A program made the position numbers and the translations under genes. From an uncultured Alistipes sp. (GTDB lineage: Bacteria > Bacteroidota > Bacteroidia > Bacteroidales > Rikenellaceae), in NCBI GenBank assembly GCA_900539755.1, contig UQDC01000017.1, positions 1 through 47,584 of the forward strand: a DNA stretch of 47,584 nucleotides, in the 5' to 3' direction. The notes under the pieces were generated by a model. It did no database searches, had not been told where the DNA came from, and saw only the letters and a list, made by a program, of their open reading frames with translations. Each line of letters opens with the position of its first letter. Within the stretch, counting starts at the first letter, position 1. Positions 6,794-14,424 of this stretch are shown here, piece after piece.

Positions 6794-8086
6794 TTAAAAC
6801 AGAGCGGATACTTTGTCGATCACTTCGTTTGCATCCGGATTGAGATCAAATACCAGCGAGGGTTTCAAATTGTGCTGTTTTTTGCCCTGTTGGCAATGTT
6901 TCTCACCGCCACCGGTGACGTTCAGCATCACAATTTTTTCGGGATCTACTTCGCCGGCTTTGATGGCGTTGATCAGCGAGGCAAGTGCAATACCCGGGGC
7001 AGAGTAGATATCCACACCTTCGGTTTCTTCAAACAGTTTTTTCGCGGCACGTGCCTCTTCGTTGGTTGCAGCCAAAATGTCACCGTCGGTATCAATCAGA
7101 GCGTCGTACAGGCCACCTCCGATTGGATAGGGTGGTTTACGGTTGGACAGCACTTTGGCATCGATCGATTCGGCATCGATACGAGCCTGATCATCATCAT
7201 ACGGCAGCAGTGCACGAGACTTGGCTTTCCATGCCTTGTACATCGGCACGAACGGCAGATTTTGCGATACCATCAATTTCATCTTGTGGGAACCGAAACG
7301 GCCATCTTCGATCAGACGGAGGTTGGCCTCCCAGGCTGCAATGGCACCGGTACCGCTACCGATTGCTTGGAAATAGTAGTCAGGAATACGGCCGATAAAG
7401 GTGGTTGCCGACAATACGGTGGTTGCCATACCATCACGGCGGGCAATGTTTTTGGCACCGCCTTCGGCCAGGAATTTATCTGATTTGAGAACCAAATTGC
7501 TCAGGTGAATGGCGTCGAAATAGTCACCGCCTTTGCGGGCTGCGATCAGTTTGACGCAGTCGTTGAGCGGAGTGTCGAACCAGAGTGCATCGAGGTTGTC
7601 TTCGGGTACACTCAACAACAGGGGAATATTGTTGTCAGAGCAGACACGCGCAAAGGCACGTGCTGTATTTCCTGCAGAGGCTACGACCAATACTTTATCC
7701 TCCTGATTGGCCCGCAGACGTGCACAAACCGAATAGGCTTCGGTCTCTTTAAACGAGCAGGTGCGCATATTGGCGCCGATCTTTGGATTGTAGCCGTTGA
7801 AGGTGATATAAAGGTTTTTCAGACCGAGGACTTCGGCCAGTTTTTTGCTTTTATACGTGATAGGAGCGCACGATCCCTTCAACATGCGACCTACGGGCAG
7901 CCAGTCTGCGAAACGATAAATACCCATATCTTCTGTTCCGACCTCGATCTGACGTTTGGCATAGTTGGCCCGGATCAAAGATGGTTCTCCACCTTGAGGA
8001 TCGTCCAGTAGCCAGCCTGTATCTTCGAATGTGCGGCCTGTAGTGACATTTTGAAGCGTGTACTTCGTAGCGCTGAAATTTTTCAT
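6794..8086 (-). CDS. Cysteate synthase-like PLP enzyme
   Basis: A 430-residue fold-type II PLP enzyme of the threonine-synthase branch. The lysine that should hold PLP is K113 in TCSFKETEAYSV, the ASAGNTARAFA motif (136-146) binds the substrate carboxylate, and GSGTGA (243-248) is the phosphate loop. The N-terminal CxxC zinc element of archaeal relatives is absent. The overall pattern fits the cysteate synthase family (phosphoserine + sulfite to L-cysteate), which in Bacteroidota feeds sulfonolipid (capnine/sulfobacin) synthesis; in methanogens it leads to coenzyme M. True threonine synthase is the main alternative, but the long LRANQEDKVLVVASAGN region and absent thrABC neighbours make it less likely. 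A TAAATTTG -7 box lies at 8131-8138 on the minus strand. Confidence 0.72.
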   Translation of the reverse strand: MKNFSATKYTLQNVTTGRTFEDTGWLLDDPQGGEPSLIRANYAKRQIEVGTEDMGIYRFADWLPVGRMLKGSCAPITYKSKKLAEVLGLKNLYITFNGYNPKIGANMRTCSFKETEAYSVCARLRANQEDKVLVVASAGNTARAFARVCSDNNIPLLLSVPEDNLDALWFDTPLNDCVKLIAARKGGDYFDAIHLSNLVLKSDKFLAEGGAKNIARRDGMATTVLSATTFIGRIPDYYFQAIGSGTGAIAAWEANLRLIEDGRFGSHKMKLMVSQNLPFVPMYKAWKAKSRALLPYDDDQARIDAESIDAKVLSNRKPPYPIGGGLYDALIDTDGDILAATNEEARAAKKLFEETEGVDIYSAPGIALASLINAIKAGEVDPEKIVMLNVTGGGEKHCQQGKKQHNLKPSLVFDLNPDANEVIDKVSALF

Positions 8087-8393
8087 TATCTTAGTACAAA
8101 TGAATTCGTTTTGACGTTTTTAAAGCAGAACAAATTTAGCACAAATTTTGGGGTTTCGCCCCGATTGCGCGGAGAAAGACCATGAACCAGTGTAAAATAC
8201 GTCTTTATACTTATTCGGGTTTTCGGTCCATTTTTGCAGGTGTGAGGGCCCTGTGGTAAGGGCTTTCCAGGCATGTGGCAGAGTTGGTACGCAAAGGCAG
8301 CGAGGATCAAAATGATTTTGTGATGTTGCAGGTGGAGGAGAAACTGAATGAGGTTTCAATCAGAGTGAGCGAATGTTATTTGAAAGGCAGGAT
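8087..8393. other. Divergent intergenic region cysteate synthase / ppk1
   Basis: No gene is supported. The only readable signal is CAAATTTA at 8131-8138, a minus-strand -7 box (TAAATTTG) 45 bases before the cysteate synthase ATG. No consensus promoter is evident for ppk1. Confidence 0.45.
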
Positions 8394-10469
8394 ATGGAAA
8401 AGAAAAAGGTGGTAAAGATGTTGGACCGCGATGTGAGTTGGATGTATTTCAACCGGCGCATTTTGCAGGAGGCCCAGCGTGAAAATGTGCCGTTGCTCGA
8501 GCGGCTCACCTTTCTGGGTATCTATTCCAACAATCTCGATGAATTTTATCGGGTTCGGGTTTCGACCCTCAAACGGGTAGTAGAATATGAGGAGAGACCT
8601 CATGGCGAGCAGACCCGTGCCATGGCTTTGCGAGAATTGCGTCTGATCGAAAAGCTGACCAAAACCTACCTGCAGGAGTTTGAGGCCACATTCGAGCAGA
8701 TCAAAGACGATCTCAAAAAGGAGAATATCTATCTGATTGATGAGACGCAACTCACTCCGTCGCAGATCCGTTACATCAAGATGGTCTATCGGACAGATCT
8801 GAATAGTTCGACCTATCCGCTTATTTCGACGCAGGGACCCTGGTTGAGTGATCTGAAGGATTCGGGAATCTATTTGGCGGTCAAACTGATGCGAAAAGGT
8901 GTCCGTAGTGGGCGTCCGATTCGGGACTTTGCTCTGATCGAGCTGCCGACACGAGAGTTTGGGCGTTTCATTGTCTTGCCGCCGGAAGAGGGGCGTACCT
9001 GTATTATGTTTTTGGATGATGTGGTGCGGTTTTGTCTTCCATTTATTTTCTCCGGACTCCATTATGATTCGTTCGAGGCTTACACCTTCAAGTTTACACG
9101 GGATGCCGAAATCGAACTTGACAGTGGGCTGGGAGAGGATCTGGTCGAGAAGATCGCCCGCGGGGTGAAGAATCGCAAAAAAGGGGAGCCGGTACGTCTG
9201 GTCTATGACAAGCAGATGCCACGCGATCTGTTGCGCCATATCCGCACCAAACTCCATATCGACCGATACGATACCAGTGATGCCGGATCGCGGTATCACA
9301 ACATGAAGGATTTGATGAACTTCCCTTCGGTGGGTCGTTCCGATTTGAAATTCCCCTCGCAACTGGCTGTAATGACCTCTCCGTTTGAGACGTATGGTAG
9401 CGCATTGGAGGCGGTACGCAAACAGGATCGTTTCCTGCACTATCCCTACCAGAACTTTTCGAACTATATCCGGCTGTTGCGGGAGGCTGCGTTGAGCCGG
9501 GATGTGAAGAGTATCAAAACGACCGTCTATCGTTTAGCTAAAGATTCCAAAGTGGTCAAAGCGTTGATCTGCGCAGCCCGTCATGGGAAGGAGGTGACGG
9601 TGGTGGTTGAGCTGTTGGCCCGTTTCGATGAGTCGTCGAACATCAACTGGTCGAAAAAGATGCAGGATGCGGGTATTCACGTGCTCTTTGGCGTTGAGGG
9701 ACTGAAGGTGCATGGTAAGTTGACCCATATCGGTTCACCTAAAGGGGATGTGGTCTGTGTGAGCACCGGAAACTTCCACGAAGGGAATGCCAAGCTGTAC
9801 ACCGATGTGACCTTGTTGACGGCTGATCGTCGGATTACACGTGAGGTTGATGCAGTCTTCGATTTTATCCGCCATCCCGAAAAACAGGTGCACTTTGAAC
9901 AGCTGTTGGTCTCGCCGCACAACATGCTGCAACAACTGTTTGCCCGGATCGATACCGAGATTGCTAATGCCCGAGCCGGCCGCAAAGCCTACATCCTGGG
10001 GAAAATCAACCACATTACTGATGAACGTATCGTGCGCAAGCTGTACGAAGCCTCCGAAGCTGGGGTTGAGATCCGCATGTTGGTGCGGGGCAACTGTTCG
10101 GTGATTCCGGGTGTGGCTGGTCAGAGTGAAAATATCGAATTGCGGGGAATCATCGATCGCTATCTGGAGCACTCGCGAATCATCATCTTCTGCAATGGAG
10201 GACACGAACGTTATTATCTCGGTTCGGCTGACTGGATGACCCGTAACTTCAATCGTCGTGTCGAGGTGTATGTACCGGTGCATGACCGGACGATCCGGGC
10301 GGAGTTGCGTCGTGTGGTTGAATATGGTCTCAAGGATAATATGGCGGCTCGTGTGATCGATGGGACGGATTCGAACCGAATTTATCAGAATGGTGAAATC
10401 CCGTTCCGCTCCCAAAAAGAGCTTTACGAATATTATACCGGCTTGTCTCAAAACGAAACAAAACAGTAA
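8394..10469 (+). CDS. ppk1: Polyphosphate kinase 1
   Basis: A 691-residue enzyme that makes inorganic polyphosphate reversibly from ATP. The N-terminal domain begins with DRDVSWMYFNRRILQEA and contains the SNNLDEFYRVRV segment. The autophosphorylated histidine is H440 in KVHGKLTHIG and the second active-site histidine is H593 in YLEHSRIII, matching H435 and H592 of the E. coli enzyme. An ATG at 8373 is in frame, but the ATG at 8394 follows AAAGGCAGG and gives the conserved N-terminus, so it is preferred. The exopolyphosphatase gene starts 3 bases after the stop, so both are one operon. Confidence 0.96.
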   Translation: MEKKKVVKMLDRDVSWMYFNRRILQEAQRENVPLLERLTFLGIYSNNLDEFYRVRVSTLKRVVEYEERPHGEQTRAMALRELRLIEKLTKTYLQEFEATFEQIKDDLKKENIYLIDETQLTPSQIRYIKMVYRTDLNSSTYPLISTQGPWLSDLKDSGIYLAVKLMRKGVRSGRPIRDFALIELPTREFGRFIVLPPEEGRTCIMFLDDVVRFCLPFIFSGLHYDSFEAYTFKFTRDAEIELDSGLGEDLVEKIARGVKNRKKGEPVRLVYDKQMPRDLLRHIRTKLHIDRYDTSDAGSRYHNMKDLMNFPSVGRSDLKFPSQLAVMTSPFETYGSALEAVRKQDRFLHYPYQNFSNYIRLLREAALSRDVKSIKTTVYRLAKDSKVVKALICAARHGKEVTVVVELLARFDESSNINWSKKMQDAGIHVLFGVEGLKVHGKLTHIGSPKGDVVCVSTGNFHEGNAKLYTDVTLLTADRRITREVDAVFDFIRHPEKQVHFEQLLVSPHNMLQQLFARIDTEIANARAGRKAYILGKINHITDERIVRKLYEASEAGVEIRMLVRGNCSVIPGVAGQSENIELRGIIDRYLEHSRIIIFCNGGHERYYLGSADWMTRNFNRRVEVYVPVHDRTIRAELRRVVEYGLKDNMAARVIDGTDSNRIYQNGEIPFRSQKELYEYYTGLSQNETKQ

Positions 10470-10472
10470 CTT

Positions 10473-11372
10473 ATGTTGGAGAGCAAACTCAATTTTGCCG
10501 CTATCGATATTGGATCGAATGCAGTGCGGCTGCTGATCAAGGGAATACGACCCGGTGAAACCGTGAATGAATTGACCAAATGTGTCATGTTGCGCATTCC
10601 GTTGCGGTTGGGCGAAGACTCTTTTAGCGATGGTCGTATTTCGGCCGAAAAACAGAAACAGCTGATGCGAACGATTCGAGCTTTTCGGTTGCTGATGAAA
10701 GTCTTTAACGTGGTGAGTTACCGGGCCTGTGCAACCTCAGCGATGCGTGATGCGGTCAATGGTGGACGAATCGCTGATCGGATCTATGCCAAGACCGGTA
10801 TTCGGATCGAGGTGATCGATGGTGTTGAGGAGGCCCGTATTGTTTATGACAGCCACATCGGGGATCTGCTGGAGAGTCAGGGCAGTTACATCTATGTCGA
10901 TGTGGGCGGTGGTAGTACGGAGGTGAGCTTGATTCATGACGGTGCGTTGATCAGCTCCCGGTCGTATGATGTGGGAACGGTCCGTATGCTTAGCGGAAAA
11001 GTCAAGGAACGTACATGGGAGATGTTGCGTGACGATATGGATCAGTTGAAAAATGAGTATCCTGGCATTCAGATTATCGGATCGGGCGGTAATATCAATA
11101 AACTGTACAGTTTGGCAGGGAAAAGGGACAATGCACGTCTCGCAGTTTCGGAGTTGCGACGTTGGTACGATTTGCTGCGTCCCCTCGATCCGGAACAGCG
11201 CATGGAACGATTCAAACTCAACCCGGACCGAGCCGATGTGATTGTGCCGGCTGCAGAGATTTTTTTGACCATTGCGGATCGTATTGGCGCCGACTCGATC
11301 TTTGTTCCCACAATTGGTATTATCGATGGTTTGATTCATACGCTCTGCTCGAATTATCTGAAAACACATTGA
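10473..11372 (+). CDS. ppx: Ppx/GppA family exopolyphosphatase
   Basis: A 299-residue member of the sugar-kinase/actin-like (ASKHA) phosphatases. Motifs in order are AAIDIGSNAVRLLI (phosphate 1), ATSAMRDA, the EEARIVYDS region, YVDVGGGSTEVSL (phosphate 2) and IIGSGGNINKL. It would remove terminal phosphate from polyphosphate or hydrolyse pppGpp. It is shorter than the ~500-residue E. coli proteins and has only the two catalytic domains, as usual in Bacteroidota. It is directly behind ppk1 with no room for a promoter, so synthesis and breakdown of polyphosphate are made from one mRNA. Confidence 0.92.
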   Translation: MLESKLNFAAIDIGSNAVRLLIKGIRPGETVNELTKCVMLRIPLRLGEDSFSDGRISAEKQKQLMRTIRAFRLLMKVFNVVSYRACATSAMRDAVNGGRIADRIYAKTGIRIEVIDGVEEARIVYDSHIGDLLESQGSYIYVDVGGGSTEVSLIHDGALISSRSYDVGTVRMLSGKVKERTWEMLRDDMDQLKNEYPGIQIIGSGGNINKLYSLAGKRDNARLAVSELRRWYDLLRPLDPEQRMERFKLNPDRADVIVPAAEIFLTIADRIGADSIFVPTIGIIDGLIHTLCSNYLKTH

Positions 11373-11550
11373 TCGTTATAGGAGTTTGCTTTTCATGATC
11401 CCGTCGAACCGCATAATTGCCGACATGTAAAGGATTGTAGATTGCATAAAGTGTAAAGCAATAATGGGGGAGGTGGAATGGTTGACCGTATTAAATGGGT
11501 GTAGAGAGGGTACAATGTATGAGCGTTTTTCGGAAAGGTTGCGTGAATAT

Positions 11551-11583
11551 TTTGGAGCTTTAGGTCGCAAATGCGTACCTTTG
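11551..11583 (+). promoter_or_regulatory. Bacteroidota promoter of the dcu gene
   Basis: TTTG at 11551-11554 and TACCTTTG at 11576-11583 are separated by 21 bases, matching the TTG-N19-21-TAnnTTTG consensus. Transcription would begin near 11590, giving a leader of about 65 bases before the ATG at 11656. Confidence 0.8.
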
Positions 11584-11655
11584 TAAACAGTGCGCGGGTT
11601 AGCGGCGGTGTGCCGTGCGAATCGTCCCGCAGCGTTTGAGCTTTCTGTCGAAAAT

Positions 11656-12963
11656 ATGTTGTTACAATTTCTTTTTGTCCTTGTCGCCATTCTGGTCGGA
11701 GCCCGTATGGGAGGTATTGGCCTTGGGGTAATGGGTGGCATCGGACTCTCCATTCTGGTATTCATTTTTGGACTCGAACCCACCTCACCCCCTGTCGATG
11801 TCATGTTGATGATCGTTGCTGTCATTGCGGCAGCGGGCTGTATGCAGGCGGCAGGTGGTCTGGATTTGATGGTACGTCAGGCTGAACGGCTGTTGCGTAA
11901 GCACCCCTCACGGATCACTTTATTGAGTCCGCTGGTAACTTATCTCTTCACTTTTGTAGCTGGAACCGGCCACGTAGCCTACTCTGTGTTGCCGGTGATT
12001 GCCGAAGTGGCCCGTGAGACAAAAATCCGTCCGGAACGTCCATTGTCAATTGCGGTGATTGCCTCGCAACAGGCCATCACAGCCAGCCCTATATCGGCCG
12101 CTGTGGTCGCTCTGTTAAGCCTTTTGGCAGATTATCAGATCACCCTGCTGGATATTTTGATTATCTGTATTCCATCCACTTTGGTGGGAGTGGTGCTTGG
12201 CGCTCTCTATTCGTTGAAAATGGGAAAAGAGCTTGAGTCCGATCCCGAATACCTGCGTCGTTTGGAGGCGGGAGAATTTACCACTTCGACCTCTTCGGTT
12301 CAGACTGCGAGCCATTCGTGGAAAGCTGCAGTCTCAGTCGGCATTTTCATTCTGGCAACAGTGCTGATCGTGCTGTTCGGATCAGTGGACAGTATGCGCA
12401 AATGTGGCGATACAATGCTGAATATGCCGGTGGTTATTGAAATTCTGATGCTTTCGGCAGCAGCTCTGATTTTGCTGATCACCCGAACGGACGGTATTAA
12501 AGCGGCTCAAGGTTCGGTCTTTTCGGCGGGAATGCAGGCTGTTGTGGCTATTTTCGGTATCGCCTGGATGGGGGATACCTTCCTGCATGGCAATATGGCT
12601 CAACTTCGGGAGTCAATCGAAGGGGTGGTGACCGCTATGCCTTGGCTGTTCGGAATCGCACTGTTCGTGATGTCCATTCTGTTGTATAGTCAAGCCGCAA
12701 CGGTACGTGCATTGATGCCGCTAGGAATCGGATTGGGTATTTCACCGTGGCTGTTGATAGCCATGCTGCCGGCTGTGAATGGCTATTTCTTTATCCCTAA
12801 CTACCCGACGGTGGTGGCGGCAATCAATTTCGACCGAACCGGCACAACCCGAATCGGTAAATATGTGTTGAACCATTCGTTTATGGTTCCAGGTCTGATC
12901 GCTACGATTGCTGCCGTTGTGACCGGTTTGTTGTTGGTTCAGCTGCTTGGGGTGATGCATTAA
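11656..12963 (+). CDS. Anaerobic C4-dicarboxylate transporter, Dcu family
   Basis: A 435-residue inner-membrane carrier with about 10-12 membrane segments. The MLLQFLFVLVAILVGARMGG start, the TFVAGTGHVAYSVLPVIAEVA segment and the ASQQAITASPISAA segment are hallmarks of DcuA/DcuB, which exchange fumarate, malate or aspartate for succinate in anaerobic fumarate respiration. The open frame reaches 11590, but that is inside the predicted leader; the ATG at 11656 gives the family start. DcuA and DcuB cannot be told apart here. A consensus promoter lies at 11551-11583 and a strong terminator at 13019-13048. Confidence 0.93.
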   Translation: MLLQFLFVLVAILVGARMGGIGLGVMGGIGLSILVFIFGLEPTSPPVDVMLMIVAVIAAAGCMQAAGGLDLMVRQAERLLRKHPSRITLLSPLVTYLFTFVAGTGHVAYSVLPVIAEVARETKIRPERPLSIAVIASQQAITASPISAAVVALLSLLADYQITLLDILIICIPSTLVGVVLGALYSLKMGKELESDPEYLRRLEAGEFTTSTSSVQTASHSWKAAVSVGIFILATVLIVLFGSVDSMRKCGDTMLNMPVVIEILMLSAAALILLITRTDGIKAAQGSVFSAGMQAVVAIFGIAWMGDTFLHGNMAQLRESIEGVVTAMPWLFGIALFVMSILLYSQAATVRALMPLGIGLGISPWLLIAMLPAVNGYFFIPNYPTVVAAINFDRTGTTRIGKYVLNHSFMVPGLIATIAAVVTGLLLVQLLGVMH

Positions 12964-13283
12964 GCAGAAAGCCTCCCGGTGGTAGTGAGCGTGGTTAAAT
13001 CAAATTGAAGAAAAAATCAAACAGGAGAGCCCGACAGCTCTCCTGTTTTTGATTTTCTGATAGATAAATGGTCTGATTGTTAGGAGTTAAGACTCGAAGA
13101 TCTATGTTTGATTCTCTTTAGTGCGAATTTGTGAAAGAAGAGATAATTCGTGATCTTAGCTCAAGTACAGTAGAGAATAACCCAGTGGAAGCGAATCTCG
13201 TTGTTGCCTTTCCATTGGTTGTTTTCAAGGTAAATTGTCGTCTGCCGTTTGACGGGTGATGGGAAGTTTCCGGGTGTACGATG
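12964..13283. other. Convergent intergenic region dcu / ion channel
   Basis: No gene is seen. It contains the bidirectional terminator at 13019-13048 and a further 230 bases of unremarkable sequence. Confidence 0.5.
13019..13048. terminator. Bidirectional intrinsic terminator
   Basis: AAACAGGAGAGC (13019-13030) pairs with GCTCTCCTGTTT (13037-13048) over 12 bp with a 6-base loop. T-rich tracts follow on both strands, so it can end the dcu transcript and the minus-strand channel transcript. Confidence 0.92.
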
Positions 13284-14159
13284 CTAATTGTTAGGATCGT
13301 TCAGATCATTCGAATCGGAGAGGTCCGGAGAACCTTCATTTCCCATACGTTCATGGTGTTGTGTTTGCGCCATGAAATGAGATTGGAATTTATTGGTAAT
13401 GAATACCGTAAAGATTGGGAAAACCATCATGCCTGCCGAGGCCAATACAACGGTCAAAATTTTCCCTAAAGAGGTAACTGCAAATACATTGGCTCCAACA
13501 GTCGTTACATTCATAAATGCCCACCAGATGGCTGTTGTGTAATTGGTTACGTCCGGATTGACGCCCCGTTCCAGTTGGAAAAAGATCAAAGTGGAGAAGT
13601 AGATCAACGCCAGCAAAGAGACCACATACGAAACCATCAGGTTGGTGATTCGGTTCCTAGTGAGCCAACCTACCATGATGGCTAAGCCATATCCACCCCG
13701 CACCAGTGGCATCAACCTGATCAGATAATAAATGTCGTCAGGAATTGTGGCTGGACTGTATTTGGCGATGTTGAGGAAGGGAATCGATACCAACAGAAAG
13801 ATAAAGTTTCTCCATAAAAAGCGTCGTTTGCGTTCGCTCAGATAAAACCGATAGAGGAAATCGGCCATAAAAATAATGCAAACCCATAGTTGAATCTTGA
13901 GATAGAGGTGGAAGTATTCTCCTTGTGTATCGTAGAAGGTTTCGAAAGACAATGCAGCAATGATCAGTAAACTGCCCAACAGTACCAAGGTGTTTAAAAC
14001 ATTGCGGATGCCAAACATCAGGCGTGGGTGTTTGAATGTGCGCAGTTCTTGTTGTCCCTGGGAAGTGGCAGCGGAAGCGGATCCCCGTTTGCAACTTTGT
14101 GGTTGTGGTGAAGTGGAACAGTTTTGTCCCGAGGCTGTGGGTGCTAGCTTAGGATTCAT
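13284..14159 (-). CDS. Two-pore-helix-type ion channel (potassium channel family)
   Basis: A 291-residue membrane protein. Residues 1-45 are a hydrophilic, Ser/Gln-rich N-terminal tail. Helices at about 52-72, 87-107, 115-133, 143-165 and 172-195 are followed by a pore helix and filter IWWAFMNVTTVGANV (211-225) and a last helix at 234-256. This is the six-helix voltage-gated-type layout, but the usual TVGYG filter is TTVGANV here, and no Arg-rich S4 is obvious. A TTxGSN-type filter occurs in related Bacteroidota channels, so selectivity need not be for K+. The C-terminal tail is rich in Asp, Asn and Ser. The ion is unknown. Confidence 0.75.
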   Translation of the reverse strand: MNPKLAPTASGQNCSTSPQPQSCKRGSASAATSQGQQELRTFKHPRLMFGIRNVLNTLVLLGSLLIIAALSFETFYDTQGEYFHLYLKIQLWVCIIFMADFLYRFYLSERKRRFLWRNFIFLLVSIPFLNIAKYSPATIPDDIYYLIRLMPLVRGGYGLAIMVGWLTRNRITNLMVSYVVSLLALIYFSTLIFFQLERGVNPDVTNYTTAIWWAFMNVTTVGANVFAVTSLGKILTVVLASAGMMVFPIFTVFITNKFQSHFMAQTQHHERMGNEGSPDLSDSNDLNDPNN

Positions 14160-14362
14160 ACTGAGTTGTTTATGGGTTTGGAGGATGGAAAAGCAAAAAA
14201 CATGCCTGCTATGGTTAGTAATTTAGGCAATCTATTTTAATTTGCATTGAAATTTTGAGAGTTTTTTGATCCGATTTTCGATTCGTTAAGGGAGGGGTGA
14301 GGCTCAGTTTTGTTGTGAGAAGATCCAATAAAGAGATCACGATGTTTCGGTGGATAAAGAAC

Positions 14363-14396
14363 AGCGGCGAAGTTTTCAATTAAAAACTTCGCCGCT
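14363..14396. terminator. Hairpin downstream of the TonB receptor
   Basis: AGCGGCGAAGTTTT (14363-14376) pairs with AAAACTTCGCCGCT (14383-14396) over 14 bp with a 6-base loop. It ends 28 bases beyond the minus-strand stop. No long T run follows on the minus strand, but the A/T pairs at the top and the stem strength make a transcript end likely. Confidence 0.7.
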
Positions 14397-14424
14397 GGCT
14401 ATTCTGTGGTTGGGTGTTCAATAA

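Noticed and set aside
8086..8359. Two overlapping minus-strand frames before the cysteate synthase gene
   Set aside because: They overlap each other in different frames, show no domain or composition typical of proteins, and cover the likely promoter.
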